A stretch of DNA of 64,000 nt, taken from assembly GCA_947498645.1 (NCBI GenBank), contig CANMKS010000001.1:1960032-2024031 (forward strand). The letters run 5' to 3'. The notes under the pieces are model-generated. The model made no database searches and was not told the origin of the DNA. It saw only the letters and a list, made by a program, of their open reading frames with translations. This DNA comes from an uncultured Paracoccaceae bacterium. GTDB taxonomy: Bacteria; Pseudomonadota; Alphaproteobacteria; Rhodobacterales; Rhodobacteraceae. The stretch's first letter is position 1; the number at the start of each line of letters is the position of its first letter. Both the position numbers and the translations under genes were made by a program. Shown in pieces: positions 1-7,853 of this stretch.

Positions 1-72
1 TTCACCAAAGATGATATCGTGCTTGATGCGTTCGTATGTGCTGGACCCAACTGTGGGTGCAGTTTGTGACAT
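1..72 (-). CDS. GntR-family transcriptional regulator, N-terminal fragment
   Basis: Reading the minus strand from an ATG at 72 gives 24 codons before the window edge: MSQTAPTVGSSTYERIKHDI and onward. The segment YERIKHDIIFGE is the start of the winged-helix domain of GntR regulators, where Tyr-x-x-I/L-x-x-x-I-x-x-G-x precedes the HTH. A purine-rich AAGAGG lies about 8 nt upstream of the ATG. The gene diverges from the catabolic operon that begins at 231, so it probably controls it. The effector-binding domain lies outside the window, so the subfamily (FCD or UTRA) cannot be told. Confidence 0.72.
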   Translation of the reverse strand, partial: MSQTAPTVGSSTYERIKHDIIFGE

Positions 73-113
73 GCCAAGCCTCTTGGATGATGTGTTTTGC
101 AGGTGATAGCATG

Positions 114-126
114 ATTATCCGATATT
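114..126. promoter_or_regulatory. candidate GntR operator, distal half of divergent promoter region
   Basis: The core TATCCGATA (116-124) is a palindrome about C120, and A114/T126 also pair. It matches the centre of the perfect palindrome at 1285-1301, which shares TATCCGATA. It lies between the divergent GntR gene and the Gfo/Idh gene. Assignment to the GntR protein is inference from position and repetition. Confidence 0.4.
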
Positions 127-157
127 CCTCAATACTGGATAAAATAGGCAAATATAA

Positions 158-175
158 AAAATATCATATATTATT
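158..175. promoter_or_regulatory. candidate GntR operator, proximal site
   Basis: AAAATATCATATATTAT starts with the same half-site AAAATATC as the 1285-1301 palindrome; the right half is degenerate. It is followed by the word TATTGCGAA (172-180), which also follows the 1285 palindrome (1310-1318). The shared arrangement suggests a duplicated promoter-operator module. Confidence 0.35.
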
Positions 176-230
176 GCGAATCTGCTGAACTCTGCTAGCG
201 TGCCATCGAGTTGAAGCGATGAGGGGCCGT

Positions 231-1286
231 ATGGGGCAACCAATTAAACTCGCCGTTGTGGGCGCCGGCCTCGTTGGGCAACGTCATATCGCAGCGATCG
301 AGCGTGTCGAAGGCGTTCAGCTTACCGCTGTTGTTGAGCCCGGCCCGACAGCGCAGAGCGTCCCCGTCTTCAAAAGTCTGGCCGAGATGTTCGAGCGCAC
401 GTCTGTTGACGGTGTCGTGCTGTCTACGCCAACGCTTTTGCATGTGGATGGTGGGATGGAATGTGTCACACATGATGTACCCGTCCTGATCGAGAAGCCG
501 TTGGCGGCATCGGCAGATCAAGCAGAAGGCTTGATCGACTTCGCGCAACAGCGCGGTGTTCCGATCCTTGTCGGCCATCACAGACGTCATAACCCGATCA
601 TTCAAAAGTCAGCGGGGCTGATCAAAGACGGAGCGATTGGGCAAGTGCGCGCAGCACAGGTCACGTGCTGGTTCTACAAACCTGACGACTACTTTGACGT
701 GGCGCCCTGGCGGAAGAAAACCGGCGCGGGGCCGATTTCTGTCAACCTTGTCCATGACGTTGATCTGATGCGCCATTTCCTTGGTGAGGTCGTCACCGTT
801 CAGGCCCAGATGGCCCCCTCTATGCGCGGTTATGAAAACGAAGACCTGGCCGCTGCCGTGCTTCGGTTCGAAAGCGGTGCTGTTTGTACAATCACCGTTT
901 CAGACAGCGTTGTGTCGCCCTGGAGTTGGGAGCTGACATCGCGCGAATACCCAATTTATCCGGCGACGAACGAATCCTGTTACTTGATCGGCGGATCCGA
1001 GGGGGCGTTGTCGATCCCCGATATGCGACTTTGGCAGCATGACGGCGGCACAAGCTGGTGGAACCCGATCAAGGCAACAGCGATGCCGGTCAGTTCCTCC
1101 GACCCGCTTATCAACCAGATTGCGCATTTCGAAGAGGTCATTCGCGGAAAGGCCGAACCTTTGGTCAACGGCGAAGAGGGGCTCAAGACCTTACGTGTTG
1201 TCGAGGCGATCCAAAAAGCTGCGATGACGCAAAAACTGATCCATCTCGGCGCGTTACAGGAGGAATCCACCACAGCTGCCGAATAA
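231..1286 (+). CDS. Gfo/Idh/MocA-family NAD(P)-dependent oxidoreductase
   Basis: 351 aa from ATG 231. An ATG at 219 is also in frame, but 231 is preferred because GAGGGG lies at a good distance before it and the family normally starts just before the Rossmann strand. The N-terminus shows the dinucleotide motif VVGAGLVGQRH. An EKP motif at about residues 87-89 carries the catalytic Lys, and VHDVDLMRHFLGE supplies the usual Asp/His near the active site. The family oxidises a hydroxyl of sugars, cyclitols or related acids with NAD(P). It is the first gene after the divergent GntR regulator and is followed by a TRAP transporter, so it probably performs an early oxidation of the imported substrate. 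The substrate cannot be told from sequence. Confidence 0.88.
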   Translation: MGQPIKLAVVGAGLVGQRHIAAIERVEGVQLTAVVEPGPTAQSVPVFKSLAEMFERTSVDGVVLSTPTLLHVDGGMECVTHDVPVLIEKPLAASADQAEGLIDFAQQRGVPILVGHHRRHNPIIQKSAGLIKDGAIGQVRAAQVTCWFYKPDDYFDVAPWRKKTGAGPISVNLVHDVDLMRHFLGEVVTVQAQMAPSMRGYENEDLAAAVLRFESGAVCTITVSDSVVSPWSWELTSREYPIYPATNESCYLIGGSEGALSIPDMRLWQHDGGTSWWNPIKATAMPVSSSDPLINQIAHFEEVIRGKAEPLVNGEEGLKTLRVVEAIQKAAMTQKLIHLGALQEESTTAAE

Positions 1287-1301
1287 AATATCCGATATTT
1301 T
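1285..1301. promoter_or_regulatory. perfect 17-bp palindrome before dctP, candidate GntR operator
   Basis: AAAATATC-C-GATATTTT is a perfect inverted repeat with 8-nt arms and a single central base, overlapping the stop codon end of the oxidoreductase gene and 91 nt before dctP. Related half-sites occur at 114-126, 158-175 and 6886-6902, each before a transcription-unit start in this cluster. This suggests a second regulated promoter for the transporter genes. Confidence 0.55.
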
Positions 1302-1391
1302 GTAAAATCTATTGCGAAATTAGGAAAATGAGGCATTAATCTGCCGCACAACCAGCCCGGAGGGGCATTACAAACGTCTGGGAGGACACCA

Positions 1392-2399
1392 ATGACACTG
1401 AATTTGACACGTCGCCTTGCGATGGCCGCCATGGTCGCAGCAGGCACTTTCGCAGGAACCGCTTCTTTCGCTGACGGCCATGCCATCCAACTGCGGATGT
1501 CGACATCTGGTTCTGAAACAGATGCGCGTTCTGTCGCCCTGGCCGAGGTTTTCGGCCCAGCGGTTTCCGGCTTTGCGTCTTACGAGCCAAGCTATAACGC
1601 GACGCTTTTTGACCAAGGCACAGAGCTAGACGCAATCAGCCGTGGCAACCTAGAGATGTCGATCACCTCTGCACAGGAACTGGCACAGTTCTTCCCAGAG
1701 TTTTCGATCTTTGCAACCGGCTATGTTCATCAGGACGCCGCGCATCAGGTCCGTGTATTCAACGATCCACTGATGGACCCGTTCAAAGCGAAGGTCGAAG
1801 AAGAGCTTGGCGTAAAGCTGCTGTCCGTCATGTATCTTGGTCGTCGTCACGTAAACCTGCGTCAGACACGTGAAGAGCTGGATGTGCAGACACCTGCGGA
1901 CCTCGCCGGGGTAAACTTACGTATGCCGGGCACAGACGCATGGCAGTTCCTGGGTGCGGCATTGGGTGCATCCCCGACGCCAATGGCCTTCTCAGAGGTC
2001 TACACCGGTTTGGCAACAGGCGCAGTTGACGGTCAGGACAACCCGCTGCCAACTGTTGTGGACCGCAAGTTCTACGAAGTTACAAAGCAGATCGCGCTGA
2101 CATCGCACCTTGTTGACCTGAACTACATCGCGATTTCCGCTGAGACCTTCAACAGCCTGACACCAGAACAGCAGCTGAAAGTTCAGACAGCCGCAGATGC
2201 GGCCGCGTCTGTTGGCCGTCTGCGTCAGCTTGAACTGGAAAACAGCCTTGCAGCCTTCATCGAAGAAAACGGTGTTGAGGTATATACACCTGATACGGCC
2301 GCATTCCGCGAGCACGTGCAGGCCCAGTATGTTGGCAGCGAATTTGCAGCAAGCTGGCCAGAGGGTGTGTTGGAACAGATCAACGCACTTGGTAACTAA
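1392..2399 (+). CDS. dctP: TRAP transporter substrate-binding protein, DctP family
   Basis: 335 aa with a signal peptide (residues 1 to about 27, basic start, hydrophobic core, ending near SFADGH). GGGAGGACACC before the ATG is a strong ribosome site. The sequence follows the DctP fold; VNLRMPG contains the conserved Arg that in this family pairs with the substrate carboxylate, and the PMAFSEVYTGLATGAVDGQDNP segment is typical of the second lobe. It captures a carboxylated substrate in the periplasm and delivers it to the DctQM membrane complex encoded directly downstream. The conserved Arg predicts an acidic substrate; its identity is unknown. Confidence 0.92.
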   Translation: MTLNLTRRLAMAAMVAAGTFAGTASFADGHAIQLRMSTSGSETDARSVALAEVFGPAVSGFASYEPSYNATLFDQGTELDAISRGNLEMSITSAQELAQFFPEFSIFATGYVHQDAAHQVRVFNDPLMDPFKAKVEEELGVKLLSVMYLGRRHVNLRQTREELDVQTPADLAGVNLRMPGTDAWQFLGAALGASPTPMAFSEVYTGLATGAVDGQDNPLPTVVDRKFYEVTKQIALTSHLVDLNYIAISAETFNSLTPEQQLKVQTAADAAASVGRLRQLELENSLAAFIEENGVEVYTPDTAAFREHVQAQYVGSEFAASWPEGVLEQINALGN

Positions 2400-2425
2400 A
2401 GGCCAGAACCAGCGAGAGGCACATA

Positions 2426-3028
2426 ATGAGAAATTTCTTCAAGTGGGTCTCTCGTATCTCTGACGCAATCGCAGCCACAATGTTGGCTGCGATTTTCTTT
2501 ATTTTTCTACTGCAAATCGGGTCGCGTTATGCGCCCCAGATTGTGGGTTACTTTGGCCTTGCCGAACCTTTCCCGATCCTCGCATCCATCAAGCCACTAG
2601 GCTGGACGCTGGAGTTGATCGCGATCCTGTGGGTTTGGGTCATCTTCTTCAGTTGCGCGTTTGTGGTCCGCGAGTATGACCATGTAAAATTCGATATTAT
2701 CTACCTGTCGGTATCGCGCCGTGTGCGCACGATCTTTGCCATCATTTCGGCGGTCGCGATTGTCGCTGGGATGCTCTACGCCTTTTTGCCGACTTGGGAC
2801 TACATCGACTGGATGAAGATCCGCAAAACCTCGACAGTGCGGAACCCGTTCACGGGCGACAAAATCCCGCTGCGCACGATCTTCTCTGTCTACGGCGCCT
2901 TCATGCTGGTTGTTGCGGCCCGCTACGCTTGGCTGGCCATTGATACCTACCGGTGGGGGCCACCCAAGACCGAGCTTGAGGTTGTGCTGGAAACCGAAGC
3001 GGCAGCAGAGAAGGAGCACAAGTCATGA
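2426..3028 (+). CDS. dctQ: TRAP transporter small permease, DctQ family
   Basis: 200 aa with about four hydrophobic segments (around residues 11-30, 55-80, 100-125, 145-170). The layout and length fit the small membrane subunit of TRAP transporters, here slightly long because of a charged C-terminal tail. It starts 26 nt after dctP and its stop overlaps the dctM start (ATGA at 3025-3028), giving translational coupling. The family scaffolds the large subunit in the inner membrane. Confidence 0.88.
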   Translation: MRNFFKWVSRISDAIAATMLAAIFFIFLLQIGSRYAPQIVGYFGLAEPFPILASIKPLGWTLELIAILWVWVIFFSCAFVVREYDHVKFDIIYLSVSRRVRTIFAIISAVAIVAGMLYAFLPTWDYIDWMKIRKTSTVRNPFTGDKIPLRTIFSVYGAFMLVVAARYAWLAIDTYRWGPPKTELEVVLETEAAAEKEHKS

Positions 3029-4320
3029 GCTTTGAACTCCTCTCCATGCTGATCACCCTGTTCTTTCTTGCAGGTATCGGTACGCCAATTGGCTATTCGA
3101 TTTTGCTCGCCTCGGTCGTTTACCTTGGGTTTGCGGGGCTTGATGTTGCCTTGGCAGGCGAGAAAATCCTGCAAGGCTTTTACAAAAGCGCCATTCTGCT
3201 TGCTGTGCCGCTGTTCATCGTTGCCGCTAACATCATGAATGCAGGCTCCATCACGGATCGCTTGTTGAACTTCTGCGTCGCAGTTGTTGGTCGTTTCAAA
3301 GGGGGGCTTGGGCACGTCAATGTGGTCGCGTCGCTGATATTCTCGGGCATGTCCGGTTCTGCCGTTGCTGACGCGGCAGGCATCGGAAAAATCATCATCT
3401 CCATGATGACGCGCGACGGGCGCTATTCGCGGGGATATGCCGCGGCCATCACGGCCGCCTCTGCCACGATAGGCCCGATTATACCGCCCTCTATCCCGAT
3501 GGTGCTGTATGCGCTGGTCTCGAATGCGTCTATCGGCGCGCTGTTCCTGGCGGGTATCTTGCCCGGCCTGATCATGGGCGTCGTTCTGATGGGCATGAAC
3601 GGATACCTTGCCCATAAACGCGGGTTTGCTGTGGAAGAGGCCGTTCCCCTGAAACAGCTGCCGCGCGCAACGGCCAATGCTTTTCCCGCGCTTTTGATGC
3701 CGGTCATCTTGCTCTACGGCATTTATGGCGGCGTCACGACACCGACAGAAGCTGCCGCTGTGGCCGCCTTCTATGCCCTTTTGCTGGCCGCGATGTTCTA
3801 CCGCGCAATCTCGCTCAGGGCGCTTTATCAGGTCTTTGTGGATAGCGCCCGCTCTTCTGCCGCAGTGGGCATCGTGATCGGGGGTGCATTTATCCTCAAC
3901 TACATCGTGATCACCGAACAGATCCCGCAAGCGATCTCGGCCTTCCTTGGCGAGGCAGATATCAGCCCGCTGATGTTCCTGATCATGGTGAACCTGCTGA
4001 TCCTGCTGTTGGGCTGTGTGCTGGACGCGACAACGATCATCCTTGTGATTGTTCCGCTGTTCATTCCAACCTGCGAGGCTTTGGGCATTGATCTGGTGCA
4101 TTTTGGCGTGCTGGTCGTGGTCAATTCCATGATCGGGCTGATCACGCCGCCCTATGGTATTCTGCTGTTCGTGATTAACGCCGTCACAGATATTCCGCTG
4201 CGCGAGATCATTTCCGAGATTTGGGCCTTTCTTGTTGTGTTGATCGGGGCATTGATCCTGATGATGCTGTCGCCCGGTCTTGTTCTGTGGCTGCCGCGTC
4301 TGCTGGGTTATCAGGGCTGA
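3025..4320 (+). CDS. dctM: TRAP transporter large permease, DctM family
   Basis: 431 aa, almost entirely hydrophobic, with the dense helix and hairpin pattern of DctM. Motifs such as FSGMSGSAVADAAGIG and the ATIGPIIPPSIPMV segment are family hallmarks (first and second half substrate/Na+ sites). It is coupled to dctQ by a 4-nt overlap, and its stop overlaps the start of the next gene (TGATG at 4318-4322), tying transport to catabolism. It is the Na+-coupled translocation subunit. Confidence 0.94.
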   Translation: MSFELLSMLITLFFLAGIGTPIGYSILLASVVYLGFAGLDVALAGEKILQGFYKSAILLAVPLFIVAANIMNAGSITDRLLNFCVAVVGRFKGGLGHVNVVASLIFSGMSGSAVADAAGIGKIIISMMTRDGRYSRGYAAAITAASATIGPIIPPSIPMVLYALVSNASIGALFLAGILPGLIMGVVLMGMNGYLAHKRGFAVEEAVPLKQLPRATANAFPALLMPVILLYGIYGGVTTPTEAAAVAAFYALLLAAMFYRAISLRALYQVFVDSARSSAAVGIVIGGAFILNYIVITEQIPQAISAFLGEADISPLMFLIMVNLLILLLGCVLDATTIILVIVPLFIPTCEALGIDLVHFGVLVVVNSMIGLITPPYGILLFVINAVTDIPLREIISEIWAFLVVLIGALILMMLSPGLVLWLPRLLGYQG

Positions 4321-6065
4321 TGCTGACGATCCCAACGCATGTTGTTCCGGGTGATCTGCGGGAAAAGTTGCGCGTGATTGCCAAGTGTGGGTTTGAGGCG
4401 ATTGATCTCAGTCTGACCGATGTTGCCCAATTTGACGGGGATCTTCCGGAACTGGCTGATCTGATTGCGGATGCGGGGCTGGCAATTGCCTCTGTGGGCC
4501 CATTGCAGGTTGGGGCGACACCCAATGTGATCAATGCGAAACTCAGGATTGCAAAAGAACTGAAAGCCGACCTGCTTGTCGTCGCAGTTGCGGATACCGC
4601 ATTGCCTGATTTTGAACCCCAAGCAGGTGTTCGTGTGGCGTTTCAACCGACGCGGATCGTCGAGGACGTCGTGACGGCCATGGTCACAGAACGGAATGAT
4701 CCGCAGATCGGCCTGGCCCTCAATGCCTTTGCTGTCCTGGGCGACGGCTCGCGCCCTGCGCGGCTGCGCGATCTGGACGGCGCGCGCGTGTTTCATGTGG
4801 CCCTGTGGGACGGGCCACAACAGCCGATGTTGCCGGGGCAGGGCACACTGAATTTGGGCGGCCTGGCCCGTGTCCTTGTGCGGGCAGGTTATCAAGGGCC
4901 ATGGTCCGTCGGTGCAACACCAGAGGGGCCTGATACGGTGCGCAATGCCTATCGGTCACTAGTCACGGCCCTGTCGGACGCTGGCATGAATGAACCGTTG
5001 TTGCGCAACGCGACGCCAGCATTGCCCGCAAAAGTGCCGGCCAGAGGTTTTGAGTTTATCGAATTTGCTGTGGATGCAAAGACCGCAGCGGAACTGGAAC
5101 GCACGCTGACGGCAATGGCGTTTCGCAGAGAACGCAAGCATCTTTCCAAGAATGTCACGCTTTGGCGGCAAGGTGCGGCCAATATTGTGATCAATCAGGA
5201 AGGATCGGGCCACGCAGGTCAGGCCTTTGCAGATCATGGGCCTTGCGTGTGTGACATGGGGCTGCGGGTACAGGACGCGGCGGAAACGGTTGCGCGGGCC
5301 AAGGCGCTTGGCACACAGGATTTCACCCAGTCGGTCGGATTAGGAGAATTGGACATTCCCGCCATTCGCGGTGTTGGTGGCAGTGTCATTCATTTCATTG
5401 ATGAGCAATCCGACTTGCACCGTGTCTGGGATATCGAATTTGAACCTGTCGCACGGACGCAGGCCGTGCCGCCCGCAGGGCTGCGCCGCATTGATCATGT
5501 CGCCCAGACCATGCGTTATGATGAGATGCAAAGCTGGCTGCTTTACTATCTTTCGACATTTCAGATGAGCAAAACACCAATTGTCAACGTCGCTGATCCT
5601 TCGGGCATCGTCCGCAGCCAAGCGATTGAAAGTCCAGAAGGCGAAGTCCGCCTGAACCTGAATGGTGCCGCGGATGCACAGACGCTGGCAGGGTCGTTTG
5701 TGTCGGGTCGGCCCGGGGCAGGGGTGCAGCATATCGCGTTTCAGACAGATGATATCTTTGAAACCTCTGCACAGTTGGAAACTGCTGGTTTTGCCCGTTT
5801 GGCGATCCCGCGGAATTACTACGCAGATACACAGGCCGCATTTGGCCTGGACGATGCAACAACAGCAGCATTGCAAGACCATAGTATCCTGTATGATCAG
5901 GATGAGGCCGGCAGCTACTTTCAGCTTTATGGGCAAGCGATTTTTGACGGTTTCTTTTTTGAAGTCGTCCAACGAAAGGGGCGCTACGCAGGATATGGCG
6001 CCCGCAATGCGCCGATCCGTCTGGCGGCGCAAACCCAGACACGCAAACTCAAAGGTGCCGCATGA
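4320..6065 (+). CDS. fusion of degenerate dehydroshikimate-dehydratase-like TIM barrel and HPPD-like VOC dioxygenase
   Basis: 581 aa from ATG 4320, which overlaps the dctM stop; the reading frame is open further upstream but that part lies inside dctM. Residues 1-225 resemble the sugar-phosphate isomerase/3-dehydroshikimate dehydratase barrel, and residues 243-565 resemble 4-hydroxyphenylpyruvate dioxygenase, the QuiC-type arrangement. In the barrel the four metal-ligand positions look substituted by motif alignment: Gln109 for Glu, Asn135 for Asp, Ala161 for Gln/His, Gly198 for Glu, and a loop before Gln109 seems shortened. In the C-terminal half the iron triad appears intact: His393 (IDHVAQ), His471 (GVQHIAF), Glu548 (FFFEVVQR). 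I infer a dead or structural N-terminal domain and a possibly active VOC dioxygenase. It overlaps the next gene by 4 nt. Confidence 0.78.
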   Translation: MLTIPTHVVPGDLREKLRVIAKCGFEAIDLSLTDVAQFDGDLPELADLIADAGLAIASVGPLQVGATPNVINAKLRIAKELKADLLVVAVADTALPDFEPQAGVRVAFQPTRIVEDVVTAMVTERNDPQIGLALNAFAVLGDGSRPARLRDLDGARVFHVALWDGPQQPMLPGQGTLNLGGLARVLVRAGYQGPWSVGATPEGPDTVRNAYRSLVTALSDAGMNEPLLRNATPALPAKVPARGFEFIEFAVDAKTAAELERTLTAMAFRRERKHLSKNVTLWRQGAANIVINQEGSGHAGQAFADHGPCVCDMGLRVQDAAETVARAKALGTQDFTQSVGLGELDIPAIRGVGGSVIHFIDEQSDLHRVWDIEFEPVARTQAVPPAGLRRIDHVAQTMRYDEMQSWLLYYLSTFQMSKTPIVNVADPSGIVRSQAIESPEGEVRLNLNGAADAQTLAGSFVSGRPGAGVQHIAFQTDDIFETSAQLETAGFARLAIPRNYYADTQAAFGLDDATTAALQDHSILYDQDEAGSYFQLYGQAIFDGFFFEVVQRKGRYAGYGARNAPIRLAAQTQTRKLKGAA

Positions 6066-6862
6066 CCGATGATGCCGATGCAATCCGCGCGTGGTGGCGC
6101 ACATCCATCATTGACATGGAACCCGGCAAGATCGCGTTTCGCGGGCACAGGGTTGAAGACCTGATTGGCAATGTGTCCTTTCCCCAGATGATCTGGCTGA
6201 TGACCGTTGGCCATTTGGCCTCAGCTGAAGAAGCCGCATTGCTGGAGGCCGCTTTGGTTGCGGGTGTCGATCATGGCCCGCAAGCGCCATCCATCGCAGC
6301 CGCCCGCATGACAGCGACCTGCGGGGTGGGGCTGAACAATGCAATGGCGAACGGTGTGAACATGCTGGGCGATGTGCACGGCGGTGCCGGAGAGCAATGC
6401 GCGGAGCTGTATTATGATATCGCAAGACGGATTGATGCTGGGGCCAGCTTGAAAGACGCCGTTCAAGCCGGCCTGGACCAGTGGCGCGCAGCGCATGGCA
6501 AGATTGTCAGCGGTTTTGGACACCGGTTCCATAAACCGGTTGATCCGCGCGCGCCGCGTTTGATGTCATTGGTGCGCGATGCTGCGCAGGCGGGAACCGT
6601 CACTGGTCGCTATGCCGAGATCGGAGAGGCGGTGCAGGCCAACCTGAACCAAAAGCACCCGCTCGCGATGAATATCGACGGCGCAACAGCCGTCATTTTC
6701 TGCGAGTTGGGTTTCCCGGCACCTTTGTCACGGGGGCTGTTCTGCCTGTCTCGCTCTGTCGGCATTCTGTCACATGCATGGGAGCAGATGCAGCAGGGCG
6801 GGCGCAACAAGGGGCCGATGCCACCTGCATATCTTCCAAAATACGAACCTGAGCCGCAGTGA
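6062..6862 (+). CDS. citryl-CoA lyase / citrate-synthase-like protein (single domain)
   Basis: 266 aa, much shorter than citrate synthase (about 430) and close to the stand-alone citryl-CoA lyase or ATP-citrate lyase C-terminal domain group. The catalytic triad of the superfamily can be seen: His106 (LGDVHGGAGE), His154 (GFGHRFHKPVDPRAP) and Asp206 (AMNIDGATA). Such enzymes cleave or form the C-C bond of a 3-hydroxy-3-carboxyacyl-CoA, giving an acyl-CoA such as acetyl-CoA and a 2-oxo acid. The start overlaps the stop of the fusion gene (ATGA). Between an HPPD-like protein and an acylating aldehyde dehydrogenase it may cleave a pathway-specific CoA ester; that is inference. Confidence 0.82.
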   Translation: MTDDADAIRAWWRTSIIDMEPGKIAFRGHRVEDLIGNVSFPQMIWLMTVGHLASAEEAALLEAALVAGVDHGPQAPSIAAARMTATCGVGLNNAMANGVNMLGDVHGGAGEQCAELYYDIARRIDAGASLKDAVQAGLDQWRAAHGKIVSGFGHRFHKPVDPRAPRLMSLVRDAAQAGTVTGRYAEIGEAVQANLNQKHPLAMNIDGATAVIFCELGFPAPLSRGLFCLSRSVGILSHAWEQMQQGGRNKGPMPPAYLPKYEPEPQ

Positions 6863-6885
6863 GATCACAAAACCATCTAATTCAT

Positions 6886-6902
6886 AAAATATCATAGATT
6901 TT
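6886..6902. promoter_or_regulatory. candidate GntR operator before the second enzyme unit
   Basis: AAAATATCATAGATTTT repeats the AAAATATC half-site of the 1285 palindrome. Ten bases later, AATATGATA is the reverse complement of the TATCATATT word near 161-171. It lies in the 91-nt gap between the citryl-CoA-lyase-like gene and the TIM-barrel gene, in a markedly AT-rich patch, suggesting an internal promoter under the same regulator. Confidence 0.38.
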
Positions 6903-6953
6903 TGAATACATAATATGATACTGCTACACGCAGAGATTATGAGGTGATTCAAA

Positions 6954-7853
6954 ATGCCAGATCAAGATGGGAACCCGCTCTATTCCCTTGCGCATCTCAC
7001 CCTGATCAACGCGACCGCGCCTGAGCTGATCTATATCGCCGCGCGTGCGGGCTATGACGCGGTCAGCCCGCGGTTTATCCAGATGAACGTGCCCGGTGAG
7101 TTCCATGAAAGCCCGGTGGACAAGGCGATGGTTTCGGCCACCAAGACGGCGCTGAAGACGACCGGGCTGAAGGTTTTGGATGTTGAACTGGCCCGCATCA
7201 CCGAGGACTGCGACCCAAGGAGTTTTGAACCCGCCTGCGCGCTGGGCGGCGAACTTGGTGCAACCCGCATGATCATGTCTGCATGGACGCCCACGCGGGA
7301 TGATCGCAACTTCATCGTCGATTGCTACGCCGAAACCTGTGAAATTGCAGCGCCTTACGGCCTGTCGGTTGATCTTGAGTTTCCCAGCTTCAGCCGCCTG
7401 CGGACGCTTGATGAAACGCTCGACATTGTGCGTGCCGCTGATCAACCAAACGCAGGCATTTTGGTTGATACACTCTATCTGCACCTGTCCCGCGTTGACC
7501 TTGCCGAACTTTTGCATGTTCCGGGTGCACTGCTGAATTTCCTGCACATTTCGGACGCTTTGCCTGGGATCGCGGACACACGCGAAGGCATGATCCAACT
7601 GGCCCGCGATGCCCGCCTTTATCCAGGCGAGGGGTGTATTGATTTTGCTGGGGTCATCGAACGGATGCCGCCGGTGGATTACTCCATCGAATTGCCAAAC
7701 CAGTCGCGTGTCGCAGAGCTTGGCTATGAAGAACACGCACGTCGCTGCCTGATCCACGCCAAACGCACCTTTGGGTCCGTCCGGTCACAGCGCCGTCACC
7801 ACCCTATTCCTCCACAAGAAAGTACAATGACAGATGGCCAAAGAGCTTACTGA
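6954..7853 (+). CDS. sugar phosphate isomerase/epimerase-family TIM-barrel protein
   Basis: 299 aa, start ATG 6954 with GAGGTGA upstream. It belongs to the xylose-isomerase-like TIM-barrel group (IolE/IolI/Hyi relatives). In contrast to the fusion protein upstream, the metal-ligand positions look intact: Glu in SVDLEFPSFS, Asp in GILVDTLYLH, His in NFLHISD, and Glu in YSIELPN. An isomerase, epimerase or dehydratase acting on an alpha-hydroxy-keto substrate is expected. The last 20 nt overlap the start of the aldehyde dehydrogenase gene in another frame, a sign of tight coupling. Substrate unknown. Confidence 0.82.
   Translation: MPDQDGNPLYSLAHLTLINATAPELIYIAARAGYDAVSPRFIQMNVPGEFHESPVDKAMVSATKTALKTTGLKVLDVELARITEDCDPRSFEPACALGGELGATRMIMSAWTPTRDDRNFIVDCYAETCEIAAPYGLSVDLEFPSFSRLRTLDETLDIVRAADQPNAGILVDTLYLHLSRVDLAELLHVPGALLNFLHISDALPGIADTREGMIQLARDARLYPGEGCIDFAGVIERMPPVDYSIELPNQSRVAELGYEEHARRCLIHAKRTFGSVRSQRRHHPIPPQESTMTDGQRAY

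Noticed and set aside
4221-4319. Upstream extension of the fusion protein frame
   Set aside because: This part lies inside dctM, and ATG 4320 overlapping the dctM stop gives the natural family start.
2947-4335. 462-residue open frame antisense to dctM
   Set aside because: It lies entirely opposite the well-supported dctM gene, is very rich in His, Gln, Asp and Arg, and shows no domain. It is a shadow of the opposite strand.
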